Shown: positions 36,971 to 48,351 of the stretch, one piece after another | How positions within the stretch are numbered: the stretch's first letter is position 1 | Layout: the number at the start of each line of letters is the position of its first letter | Assembly: GCA_023014335.1 (NCBI GenBank) | Contig: JAECYW010000003.1 | Coordinates: 1,984,001 to 2,048,000 of the forward strand | DNA length: 64,000 nucleotides | Direction of reading: 5' to 3' | Origin: Galerina marginata | Taxonomy: Eukaryota > Basidiomycota > Agaricomycetes > Agaricales > Galerinaceae | Notes under the pieces: generated by a model | Told to the model about the DNA's origin: nothing | The model's input: the letters and a program-made list of their open reading frames with translations, nothing else | The model's database searches: none | Position numbers and translations under genes: made by a program

Positions 36971-38634
36971 CTAGAGCGTTTCACCGTCCTTTTCAACCCA
37001 GTTATAGACAGTTTTGAGCACGTCAACGCGATCTGCATAGGTTTTGCGCTTGTTAAATAGCATAGCTGGTCAGAGTTAGCCATGGCCGGGGAACCAATGG
37101 GACTGACAATGTTCTGCAAACGCATAACTTCTTCTTCTAGACCTTGAGCTGCTGCGTTTTTGTTTCTCCTCCTACGCAACGCTTTTGTACTGGTCTCGCC
37201 ATTCATGACCATGCCGATAACGTCATTGAGCAGTGCGATACTTTGTATATATGTCTGGATAGCATCTTCCGGGCTGCCGTTGGTAGAGTCAATCCGGACA
37301 GCTTCTCGTGCAAGCTCAAGGGACCGTGTCAGCGTCTGGCGGCTTGAAGCCTATTTCGCGAATGTCAATGACTGAGTCAACTCAAGAACTTTGGATTTAC
37401 CTGGGATGGAATGGTGGTGATAAACATCACCTGAATTTCTAGAGTGATTCGACGAAAAAATTTGGCATCGGACTCTGGATTACGTTGGGATTCCTGCAAA
37501 GTTGCTAGGGTCGACTTCATGTCCAATGATTCGTCGTCTAGGTGGTTTCCATCTAATGTTTTGTCACGGCTTGGGTCCTTAACCCATACATCGTTGGCAT
37601 GAAAGAGGCCTGAACAGCGAAGACTACATCTTTGAGTAAAGGAAAATTGGTTAATCATAATAAATTCGAGATACCATTTCACCCAACCACTGTCAGAGAG
37701 GATATGACTGTTGAGATACGAGCACCGTGGACAGTGACCTCGACTTTCATGGTCGCCTTTCTTTGGCCGAAGAATAATACTCATCTCGACAGTCTCTCCC
37801 TCCTTCACTTTGCAAAGTTCTGAGCGACTGACAATTTTGTTGTCGTTGGGCTTAACAATCTGGTAATCGCCTTGGTCGATATAGTGCTGCCCGACACGGT
37901 TCCTGGAGAAGCCTTTTAAGACGTGGTCAAAAGACTATACAATTGGTAAATAATGCAAGACCAATGGAAGAGGGGCAGAAGAGGTTACCTCCCATGTCCC
38001 ACAGAATAGTACTGGAACGGGTATGGTTTCTCCCAATGGGTCGACTACGTCTATAGTTTTGTCTTTGATACTGCGTATGGGAGGGCCGTGCTGTGTAAAC
38101 ATTTGACCAGGGATTAGACAAGAAACCCCGGAATCCATCCACCCAACCCTGCATCATAGAAATTCTAAACGGGTTTTGGAGGTACATTGATTATGTAGAG
38201 GCTTACGAATTGATTGTGATCAACAATGTTACAAGTTTTAATCGATGGTTAGACAGTTTGGCGCTAAGAGATGCTGCTGCATCTGACGCAGCCCAGATCA
38301 CCTTCCTCCACAAAGACCCCATAGTTGTCAAAGATAATAATTGCTGGCATGTGAAAACTTTGTCGGAGAAAGATTTCAATGATAAATGGCACTGGGCCAC
38401 CTCGGGTCGAATGAAGTGAACTAGAGGCTCCCCGAGAGGTGTAGAGCCATAGCGTTGTAATGCGAACTCAACCATGATAAGAACGCTCTGGAGGGATTGT
38501 AATTCGATCGCGAGAGTTTCGCATTCCTTTGCGAGATTCCGATTGTCGTAGAGTGCTTTTACAACTTGAGCTGCGAGGCCGGCGGTGGCTAGAATATCCC
38601 CCAGAGAGCCAGCGGTGAATGCTAACCCTTGCAT
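36971..38634 (-). CDS. ubiquitin-like-domain protein with C-terminal MIT-like region
   Basis: Six exons: 38634-38207, 38148-37989, 37934-37675, 37623-37431, 37350-37122, 37065-36971; 454 residues. The N-terminal ~143 residues form a helical domain (FTAGSLGDILATAGLAAQVV, LQSLQSVLIMVEFAL). Next is a beta-rich ubiquitin-like block with sequence typical of Agaricomycete proteins (KDKTIDVVDPLGETIPVPVLFCGTWE; SFDHVLKGFSRNRVGQHYID; KEGETVEMSIILRPK). A Cys4 knuckle follows (CPRC, then CLRC about 18 residues later, the last cysteine codons joined by splicing). The C-terminus (TLTRSLELAREAVRIDSTNG, AIQTYIQSIALLNDVIG, KTYADRVDVL) resembles a MIT domain, which binds ESCRT-III tails. The last intron (37121-37066) was chosen by frame. 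Function inferred only from domains. Confidence 0.7.
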
Positions 38635-39628
38635 CGTGAGGGAGAAAGGGAGATTGTCGTCGGTAGAGGCGATGAAGGCGTACTTAGCCTCATGTTTGGG
38701 TCACAGCCTTGGGTAAACTGGCTGATGTTTGGTATATCTGCTGCTGACTTGTTGCGTAGGTGGATAGTGTTGCAAGAGCTGGGACCTTGCCGTATCGGCG
38801 TAGCTGAAAGGTGAGGCACTATTCAGAGTTGGTGCTAAGTGTACAAGTTTAACCGTGACGAGTCGAAGTCGGCTGGAAAGATCGCGGAGTGAGGCGGGCC
38901 GACGACTCAATGCGAGTTCAACGTTGTGCTCTTGCAAATCAAACGTTTCTCACCTTCTCCCTACCGAGACCTTCTTCTGTCTGGATTAGTTAAACACGGA
39001 TTCGAGAGACAACGAATTACATGAACGCATATCATTTTATGTTGATTGTCTTTTTTTTTCTTTCAAATTTCGTTCTTCGAACTTCGATTGAGCTTCGAAG
39101 CGACTCTGCACCCAAGTTGGTGGCGATGACTCCGCCGATGAGTATCGTAAAAGTTGCTGCCGAACCATCCTTTTGTCAATTTGATTACGGTAACTTCCTG
39201 CCTTCAAAATGGGATGGGTTGTCAACTTGACTATACCTATAGCTAGCCCCTCAAGCTTCAACCTGCAATCTCAGGATGACCTTGCCAGGTCATACCATAG
39301 CTGGTAAGGTCTTTGAAATATGGCCATGCAATGTCATGACAAAACTCTTTGCTGAATCAGTGATGTTTCGATTGCCGTTTATCCAGCAATTAAGTAAATT
39401 GCTTGACCAGGACCTTGAACTTGAATAATCTGAGTGGGGAGATTAATATACAAATACACAAAGTGTGCAAAATTTACTGGATGACAAAAAAAAGGTCGTG
39501 GATTGGTTGATGAACATATCAGGGGGTTCGAAACGACCAACGGATGAATATGTAGAGTGCTGTCAGAGTTCAAGGACGTATGGTGCAGTTTAAACACCAC
39601 TGCATGAAGATCGAACACTCATCGGAGC
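38635..39628. other. intergenic between the two ubiquitin-like paralogues
   Basis: 994 bp between the end of the downstream paralogue and the start of this one, both on the minus strand. No additional gene; short frames lack motifs. Confidence 0.4.
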
Positions 39629-42600
39629 TCACACTCTCACACCATTATTGGCCTCATTGAGCCCTGGCCACAACCTCCTTCGGGCAAACACAGCTGGCAA
39701 CTCTTTCTTCGCCGTTGCAGAAGGCGCGGTGTACTTGCGAGGCTGTGTAGGCATGTCGTCGTTCAGGGAAATGTTGGCTGTAGGTCTCATTCGGATGCCC
39801 GTCGCTTTCGATAGAGGGCTTGAACCTGATGCCTGCCCAGAACCGCTTATGGTAGACTTTGTCTGGGCAATTCCTGACAGACCATCTAATCTGCGTAATG
39901 CTTCTGCTGTGGCTTCGTCATCTAGAACAGACCAACCACCCTGAGTTCGAGGAAAGACGTCATTAGGTGACCGAAATAAAGATGGTAGTTGGGATATGGG
40001 GGCACTGGCGGTCGTATTCGAGAATGTTTTGATCGAAGACGGCGGAGACAAGGGAGGTTGAGAAGATCCTGTGACTCGAGGGTGGGGTATATCAAAAATG
40101 CCGGTTAGGCTAGACAGTTGAGGCTCGCTGTAACCGACGAACTCGTCCCCCGAGCCATTACTAGGTCCCTCCGTCATCTGGGTAGGTGCATTGTTTTTCC
40201 TATCCATAGTATGTCCAGGGAGGACGTGCGCGAACATACACTTGTAACCAAATTTGCAATTCCCTTTGATGAACGAAGAGCAGATCTCTTTCTGGCTTCC
40301 TGGCTCTACACTGGAATGCGAGAGCAGGATTTCCAGGCAGATACGACGGAAGTATTTGATATCGGAAATTGGATCTTGAACCCATAAATTTGGCGTTTGC
40401 TCCGTTTCGTCGGTTTTAAGAACTCCAGCTGACAAGTCATTGGAATTACTTGTGCACCCGTCCGATGTTTTAGCAAGACTTCGTTCATCGTTTAGCACAT
40501 TTTTGACCCGAAAGCGGCCTGAACAACGGAGGCTATATGGTATATTCAACAGGCGAGAAATTTGAAAAATAGTGGACTCACCATTTTGTCCAACCACCGT
40601 TGAATGGAGCATGGTCGTCGAGAAAGGAACATCGTGGACAGCGGTTGCGATTCTCATTATTATCCCCCGATCGAAGAATGATACTCATTTCTACAGTTTC
40701 TCCCTCCTTCAGCTTGCAAAGGTCTGAACGGTTAACAGTCTTGTCATTGTTGGGGTGGACGATCTGATAATCGCCCTGGTCCACGTAATGCTGTCCGACG
40801 CGGTTCCTAGAGAAGCCTCTTAACACATGATCGAAAGACTGTAAAGGTGTTAAGCGCCTGGAGCCCAAAAAGAAAGGAAGAAGAAAGCTACCTCCCATGT
40901 GCCACAAAATAAAGTTGGAATAGGTAAGATTTCTCCCAGGGGATCCACTACGTCTATGGGTTTGTCTTTGATGCTGCGTAGGGGAGGATTGTGCCCCGTA
41001 AACGCCTGACCCGGGTTTAGATAAGAGACCCCAGAATCCATCCACCCTACCCTACCTCGAGGAAATTAGTAGTGAACTTTAGAGGCACATTGAGATCGTA
41101 AGAGCTTACATCAGCAAAAAGGCCGGCGTCTTACATCCCGGATATATTTGATTGTGATCGGACCACAATCTTTGTGGTCGCTCATAATTTCTACAATCCC
41201 TGATAACCCGACATGGGCGTTTGTTTGACCTTATGAACGGGCTACATACTTACTGCAAGTTCAGCAATTGGCCGTAATACGTAGGATAATCATACACCAT
41301 ATGACCCAATTTGTATCTTATATCACTGTCATGGTCACAATATATTTGACAGCTAGTTTTCATTGCGTGCTCTGCTACAGACCTTGGTACAAGTCATGGT
41401 ACAAAGGGAATAATGGCACAGGAAGGCATATATTCAAAGAAAATAAGAGACATGGATGATCATGTATAACAGACACCAAAGCCACACTACCAGATCCACC
41501 TCCCAGGCTGAAATGAGAACAGCGCCTAAATAGCAACTACCTGACACCGTCGAGATCAAGACTAAAACTAAAAAACAAAGGAAAGTGATTAGCATTGAGC
41601 TCAGGGCAAGGATGGAGGCGGTCAACTTACTCCGGGTGAGAGGGCGGTCAAACTGAACGGAAACTGACCCCTGATAGATGGGTGGGATGGATGGAAAACG
41701 AACATGGAAAGTCTACAAGAAGGACGCGTCGCCTCGCGAACAGATGGCGAACCGACACAGGCGTCGGCAACAGGAGTGACACAACCCCAGAACTGGTGGT
41801 GGCAACAGACTGCCGAAGCCAACACATATGGCAAATGAAGAGCATGTACGGTATAAGGGGCACAGAAGAGACCAGACGGGATGGTCATGGAGCAAGGAGG
41901 GGCGATGAGTTGGGGACAAGTTCAACTTGCGGAGTCGGAGATGGAAAACCAGTTGACAACGAATTCAACATGAGCACGTGATGAAAGTTATCGAACAAAA
42001 AATCGTCTAAGTCCTCAAATCATAATCCAAAATAGGATTCTACCACCTGTTATCTTTGACCGAGCACACGACCGACATCTATGAACGAAGCAAATTGGCG
42101 ATGTCCTGACCGAACCCCTTTTTTTGACCAATGTCAAGTCATGACGTAGCATGGACCTGTCTGAATGTAGCATTTTTTCGAGTACAAACCTAGAATTTAG
42201 GTAGTCCCAATCTAACCCTGTTAATTCATACACTAACCTAGCACCTGACATTTGATCTCCTATTCAAGCCATGAATGATGTTGGAGAGAGCAAGTGAGAC
42301 CCCAGAACGAAGCAATATATTAACTCCCAATCTAGCCAATTCCCAAGTCCTAACTGACCCAGCTTTGAGTACTGATTAAACCCGCACTTCACAGTCTTGA
42401 CCGAGCAACACTTTTGAGTTCAATTGAGTACTAACTGAGCCCAGAATACCTGACACATTAATGTCTTGACCAAGCATCACTTTTGATACAAATAAGCTCT
42501 GACCGAGCATGACTTGAGAATGAGCACTTACTACTGACCGAACCTGAAATATCTATCAACTCAAAAGTCCTGACCAAGCAATACTATTGTCATAACTGAG

Positions 42601-45600
42601 CTCTGGCTGAGCATATAAGTTCTGCAACAAGATTAAAATAATTGATCAGCACAACATTCAACCTCAAAGTAGAATAACCTTTCCCTTTGGTTGTGGGCCA
42701 TGACCCACCTGCGAGTTTGCCAGTTACTAGTACGAAGGATGCCAGTGAGCGAAAGCGGGAAAGCTCCAAGTTGGAGACAAGGAGCCCATTGGAAGCCGCC
42801 CGAAGCACTTCATGCCTGCTATGCAGACTTCATGAACTAAGGATCGGCATCTGCACCATATTTACTGGCTGTGCGGGCCAACGCTGCGCGTGGCATATAC
42901 TCGACCCCTTTTTTGGTGCTGTAGACATCTTACTTTTGCTCGAAGTCCAAACTCTTACCACATGTCCCCCCACGGCTCGAGCTGCAGCCAGCAAACAAAC
43001 AAAAAAAGGGAACAGTAAGGACGGGCTGGCGCGAAGCCTGCAAAGGCGACCACAAAGTGAAGTAGTCACTCCTGAGTAAATTATTTCTTAGCGGATTTGG
43101 TGTCTAGTTCTTTACAATTTACAACGGAATGTGTATAAAATGGAACACTCACGCACGACTCGAAATCCATATCCCCTCCACATGTCTTCCCACTGCGGCG
43201 GGCTAATGAACGACTGCGGGGGCCAATTGCGTGTTTAAATTCACCTTCGCGTAGCAACAATGCCACGGTGTCGGGGTTAGATGACCACGATCGCAGGGCG
43301 GGACTCGGAGTCGGGCAGTTGGCGGGCAAATAATGGCGGGGGGCTCGGTGTTGACGTTGAGACGTTGCAATCACGAGCTCGAGGTGAGCTGGAAAGAAGG
43401 TAAGTAACGACTTGACAACAAATTGAAGGGTCGCTTGTGTATTGCGAAAGGCACCCTAATCGTCGTTTGACTCAACGACTGCGACTGCAGAGCGTTAATG
43501 ACAGTTTGGATGCATAGTCGGCTAAGGGAGAAGGTGCTAGTTACGAGGTACGTGAGTTTTTGAGATGTAAAAATTAATTACTTACATCAGTCACACATTT
43601 GGATTTGCTCGTACGGCGCCATCGACGACATGATTGCACCTGTCAAGTCGATATTACGCCGACGAACGTGAAACGGGTGGGGCAGGAGCAGACAGGCCAA
43701 CTTGTTGAGGGAAAAGTCACGACAGAAGTTGGAAGGGATGGAGTTGCTTCGTCGAGTTCGGAGGTGGGAGGGGAGATGCGGCGCCATTGTACGCACCGCA
43801 GGAGATGCGCTGAGTTGTACTTGGTGCGTTTCGTATGTTGTTACCGAATTGGGTGAGCGACTAATTCGGATGGGGAGACGGAACGGGTCAAATGGCGGCT
43901 TGGAGGAGGCTTCCGTGTTGTTTCTTCATAGTACTAACCCTTATTGCAGGTAATTGGCAGGAGTCTGCGAGTAGTGAATCAGTCCCTCTCAACGAAAGCA
44001 CAAATTTGAGACTAACCTTATCACAATATGCATACTCTGTCGCAAGTTACTAGGTTAGAGAACGGCTCGCAGACAGATCTGGAATCACATGATGTTTTCC
44101 ACGGCCCAAACCTGAGCCGAGCCGAGACCTGGTCGCTCAAATCAATGGTCGCCAATCTTTACTCCTGACCACCACCTGCCCTTCTCTTTGCGCATCCTAC
44201 CGCCCCAGACGGTAGAAATCCACACGATAAGTTTTTCATTGTACTGTATTCTTTTACCATATACTGATACCAGCATGAATCAACAGGATAAAACAACGAC
44301 GGAGGTTGCAAATTTCCCTCCATTCTGCGGGCCAAAGTCAGAGTGGGAGAGCCTAGAAGGAGTATCACACGATACAGGGAAGTTTTGGTCGAGGGATACT
44401 GGAAGGTATGTCATGAAAAGAAATCAATGAGAATTTTTTGCACCCCTGACTCGTCCTCTCTGCCCGTAGCTCATCCACTGCACCTTCACCGCTGGTGTTG
44501 GTGTAGCGTAACCCACGCCCATCTCCTTACCAGCTGCTCAGCTTCTACTACCTCATCCTGCTCGGTCATTTGCCGTCGTTGTGGTTGCTACCTCCACTCC
44601 CGCGTGGAGGCTACAGTGACCCTCTACCTTTCTCCACCTCGACAACTGCGTCAAGAGTGGTACTTAAATCCAGCCAGCCGAATTTATCATGCGCTTTTTT
44701 GACTACTGACACACACTTCGAAAGAAAATAACTCATACGTAATCTTGTCTCGACCACTTGAATACAGCTCTTAGGTTTAATGCTGACATACACATTGAAA
44801 ACGAATAATTCAGACGTCATCGATCGTACAAGGGCGCTCTCGGATGAGCAAAAATTGAGTCGGAGTAAGTTACAGATTCTAGGGCAGTGCGCTCCGTATC
44901 GGCATAATGTCGGTACCCAAGGGCAGCACCGTTGCCGCACTGCAAGACACAAAAAAAACCCCCGACAATGCGTATGGGCTAAAAACGGCATACTAAGAAC
45001 TGCCGATTGCCGTATCGCCGAATACGGCTGCAGAGTCGGCGTAGACGACATTCAAATATGCAGGCTTACGGTTACGGTAACTACAACTTGGGCTTCACAA
45101 TTTGAAAGCCATAAGCCATGACCATCAGATTTTATATCTGCATTCATGCCCAGGCAACCTGAATTAACAAAATTTCTACATACATACATTGAAAAACCTG
45201 AGATTTACGTTCGACTTGCGAGGCCCGTTTTTAAAAACGGGCCTCGCAGCACGACCAGGAAATCACATGATGATTTTCCCTTAGAAAACATGTGATCTAT
45301 TCCTCCTTCCTAATCGGGGGCAAAACTACAGATACCGTGAGAACGAAACTGGATCCTGGGGTAAAAGAACGATACCCTTTGGGTCTCGTAACAATTGTAA
45401 GCCGATTGAGATTGACAAAAACAAGGGTAAATTACTTACCGCCGATGCAAGACTCCATCACAAGCTGAGCAATTCAAAAAGGAGGGTTAAGTCAGTACTT
45501 ACAGTCTTGCAAAAGCTAGGCTTCATCATGAGTTGAACGCATGGCTCTTCGACAATAAAAGTATGGCAAGGTTAGTACTTGTCACGGCTGCAAAATAAGA

Positions 45601-47961
45601 GAGGTCATGACTCGTAAGTCAAAATATTATGGGCTCAGTTCGGACATCTGGGACAAGCATATTGTTGGTTACATTAGTACTTGAATGTGTACAGAAAAAT
45701 GGGCTAGGTCATGACTTACACAATTGGAAATATTTGCTCAGTTGTAAGGCCGAAGATGCTCTGTCTGAGAAAAATTGGGCTTTGTCCAAGGGGGGTCCGG
45801 GATCTGAATACTGCACCGGGGGTTCCAATTTTTTTTTAGTGGACTTTCGGTGAACCAACCACCCAACGTAATCAGGCACATGTCTATATTGGGAAATATT
45901 ATGTCATCACGGTGCTTTTTCGCCATGTCCGTCTCCCGAAAAATCTCCCGGATATCATTATGGACCCGAGCACGCCTAGTTTCTTGATATCCGCTCAAGT
46001 AACATTATAGTATGCTAGACAATGCTACAGCAAAAATGTGAATCCAGTCATTATTTTAGTGTTAGCTAATCCGACAAATTTCCCGATAATCAACCCCAAG
46101 GCCCCTCTTTTTGTCGCCATGTTCATATGATTGCACAAGGTTGATACGGTACAATAACCAATATACTTTGACCACTTTACGGCGACATTTTGTGGCATTT
46201 TAGGCCAAAAAATAGGTAGGTCCAAAAAAATTTTAGCGGCCTGACGGCCGAACCAACCACCCAACCCCAGGTCCGGCATTCAGATCCCGGACCCCCCTTG
46301 GCTTTGTCAGTACACAAGAAGTGGTGGGTTCGTGCTTCGGTTTTGTGGGGTTTGTGGTTGAGAATCTGCTTGGTTTTTATATTGAAAAGTCGGGGTAGAT
46401 AGGTAGTAACATAAATGGTGCTACCTGGATGGATGACGGGGTGCTACATTTGTACCAGTGCAAGTGCTCGATTCTGACTTTACAAAATTGATGCTCGGTT
46501 CATACTTTGTGAATTGCTTGGTCAGCGGTCGGGTCTCTTTGCTCCGTCAAAGACTGCAGGTGGTCAAATCCGGTTTTGCAATCATAATCGTAATAATTCA
46601 CTTATAGTCACCGCATGGTCTGCACATAATCAGTTTTTGAGATTTAGCCCCACGCACGTGAGGCGGAAACCATTATGTAACGCTCGAAACGAACCCGCAA
46701 GGGAATCGGTTCGCTTCCATCCAATCTCTTCCTCTCACCACCACTTGAACGTTGAACGTTGAACGTTCAACCTTCGTCGTCGTCGTCGCCGCCGCCCCGC
46801 TCTTTACCACCACCTAGCCTCTGCCATTTGTCCATACCACCTCGTCGACCCCGCGCCCCTTCAATTGAACGCCACCAACGCCATTTCCATCGCGCCTCAG
46901 ACGCGCCTCTCGACCGTGTCTTCGTTAACGCGCCCTCCTGCCACGTCTGGCGACGCGTCTGTGGCACTAAAAGTATATTGGGTGGTACTTTAGGGCTAAT
47001 TTACAAGAAGTAGAGCTTTCGGCTGCGTGCCACGGGTTTTGGGACAAGTGCCACCTCCCTACAAGTAGATAACCCTCGGATATGGTCTCTTCCAGGCCCT
47101 ATCTTTCTTGTACGCTATGAGCTATTTAATGAATACCATCTTGCTATTTTTTACATGATATTGATTACTTCCCCTCCCCTTATTTAAAATCTGAAGGCAT
47201 GAATGTATTCACAAGGTTAACAATATAGGTTTATTTCGGGACTCTGATCCATCTAAGCAAAGAATGTGCCACACTCGCAAATGAACTGGTTCGGTGAACT
47301 GAGTGTGTTACATAATGCTTAACCTCACGTGCGTGGGGCTAAAAGTCGCCAACTCACATAATCCAGTGACAAGGACACTGTGATCAAGGTGAGAGAATTC
47401 GAGCATTGCAACCCATATGATGGAATACTCCCATTATGTTACGGCCGTAATGCCGCCATGATGTTTTTCTCGCTCATAAACTCCGCAACAGGATATAGCC
47501 GGTTATCATTCTCCGGCCCTTTTGCTGATGTACGAATTGAGGGTGATCAACAATGTTACAAGCTTCAACCGATGATTAGACAGCTTGGCGCTAAGAGATG
47601 CTGCTTCATCTGACGCCGCCCAGATCACCTTTTTCCAGAGAGACCTAATAGTTGTTAAAGATAGGGACTGCTGGCATGCAGTGACTTTATCGGCAAAGGC
47701 CTTCAGCGATAAATGACATTGTGCAACCTCGGGTCGAATGAAGTGAACGAGGGGCTCTCCAAGAGGAGTCGAGCCGTAGCGCTGTAACGCGAACTCAACC
47801 ATAATAAGGACACTCTGCAGAGATTGCAATTCGATACCAAGCGTCTCGCAATCCATTCCGAGGCCCTTATTGTCGTAAAGCACCTTTACTACTCGGGCTG
47901 CGAGGCCAGCTGTGGCCAAAATGTCACCCAGGGAGCCTGCAGTAAATGCTAACACTTGCAT
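39629..47961 (-). CDS. ubiquitin-like-domain protein with CCCH zinc finger, split by a transposon
   Basis: Paralogue of the gene at 36971-38634. Exon 1 (47961-47534, 428 nt as in the paralogue) encodes the helical N-terminal domain. Exons 41051-40892 (160 nt, same as the paralogue), 40838-40582 and 40532-39629 encode the ubiquitin-like block (KDKPIDVVDPLGEILPIPTLFCGTWE), the Cys4 knuckle (CPRC ... CLRC) and a different C-terminus. That tail has a CCCH finger (C-x7-C-x5-C-x3-H, ICSSFIKGNCKFGYKCMFAH, about residues 400-420), a Ser/Pro-rich linker and a WSVLDDEATAEALRRLDGL motif. Joined, the exons give 582 residues in frame. Intron 1 is 6,482 nt because a transposon sits 3 nt inside it. Whether the gene still makes full-length mRNA is unknown; splicing across the insert is inferred from the paralogue. 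Confidence 0.65.
42057..42580. repeat. subterminal TGACC(G/A)AGCA motif array
   Basis: Five near-identical decamers at 42057, 42398, 42467, 42500 and 42571 (plus shorter variants such as CTGACCGAACC), all in the same orientation. The reverse-oriented motif TGCTTGGTCA occurs at 46515 near the other end of the transposon, with a variant near 46490. Confidence 0.6.
45217..45248. repeat. 32-bp perfect palindrome
   Basis: Two 16-base arms (TGCGAGGCCCGTTTTT and its exact reverse complement) with no spacer, inside the large transposon. Could be a hairpin-forming site or the fused ends of a lost small element. Confidence 0.8.
45787..46300. mobile_element. hAT-type MITE (514 bp, 8-bp target duplication)
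   Basis: Perfect 23-bp terminal inverted repeats (CAAGGGGGGTCCGGGATCTG plus three bases on the left, exact complement on the right) are flanked by GCTTTGTC at 45779-45786 and 46301-46308. An 8-bp target duplication with CA-start repeats is the hAT pattern. Inside, the two ends also carry ~45-bp direct repeats containing GAACCAACCACCCAAC. There is no coding capacity for a transposase, so it is non-autonomous. It is nested in the 6.4-kb transposon. Confidence 0.85.
46647..47339. mobile_element. TA-flanked MITE (693 bp)
   Basis: Ends are GCCCCACGCACGTGAGG and its exact reverse complement, with further inverted similarity (CATTATGTAAC) to about 38 bp. TA lies directly outside both ends, giving a Tc1/mariner-like target duplication, though other readings of the border are possible. 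It is nested in the 6.4-kb element. It holds a short tandem GAACGTT run near 46747-46770, followed by a CGT/CGC-rich microsatellite. Confidence 0.7.
46745..46800. repeat. GAACGTT tandem repeat and CGTCGT microsatellite
   Basis: About four overlapping copies of TTGAACG followed by a (CGT)n/(CGC)n trinucleotide run, inside the TA-flanked MITE. Confidence 0.6.
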
Positions 47962-48351
47962 CGTTATCGAGCGTCCCAAGGCGTATTGATAATCGCGTTT
48001 AACGGAACTTTAGCCTCATGTTAATTGAGTGGGGCGGTGACCGGTCATCGCCTTGGATAAACATCTGAGTGTTTGTCCCTCTACTCCTGCACTGACCATA
48101 TGCGCCATTCACAGGAGGGCAAGTTATTCCAGGAACTGGTGAGCACACGAAGTCAACGGTGAAGTCAAATTGGTAGTAAAAAGGAAAGCCATTCTTCAAC
48201 CATTCTTGGAAATCGCATCAATTCCCCACTGGTCAGGTGACCGTCCCTAATTTCTTCTCAACTTAAAACTGCCACCAGCGAGGCAAGGCAGGCTTCCCAT
48301 TGCCCAAGGCGGAGAAGGCTATTCTAATATTTAATATTGTCGGTGGGCAAT
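47962..48351. other. divergent intergenic before uS15m
   Basis: 390 bp between two outward-facing genes; no additional feature recognised. Confidence 0.4.

Larger units (their letters stand above)
41109..47530. mobile_element. 6.4-kb TIR transposon in intron 1 of the CCCH/ubiquitin-like gene
   Basis: The left end reads CATCAGCAAAAAGGCCGG and the right end is its reverse complement with one mismatch (CCGGCCCTTTTGCTGATG). A second matched block (CCGGATATAT against CCGGCTATAT) lies ten bases further in. The ends are flanked by TA on both sides, consistent with a TA target duplication. Comparison with the uninterrupted paralogue (donor GTAAGC) shows that the element landed inside the splice donor, between GTA and AGC. 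Subterminal arrays of TGACC(G/A)AGCA on the left (five copies, 42057-42580) and the inverted motif on the right (e.g. 46515-46524) fit transposase-binding repeats. No transposase reading frame was recognised, so it is probably non-autonomous. Superfamily not assigned. Confidence 0.75.

Noticed and set aside
42590..44702. Possible transposase or cargo genes in the centre of the 6.4-kb element
   Set aside because: Frames are short, overlap on both strands and show no DDE, zinc-finger or helicase motif; no call made.
46759..47013. Ser/Pro-rich 84-codon frame
   Set aside because: It is produced by the CGTCGT microsatellite inside a MITE.
47506..47979. Stand-alone small gene encoding only the helical N-terminal domain
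   Set aside because: Exon length, donor phase and paralogue comparison show it is exon 1 of the gene interrupted by the transposon.
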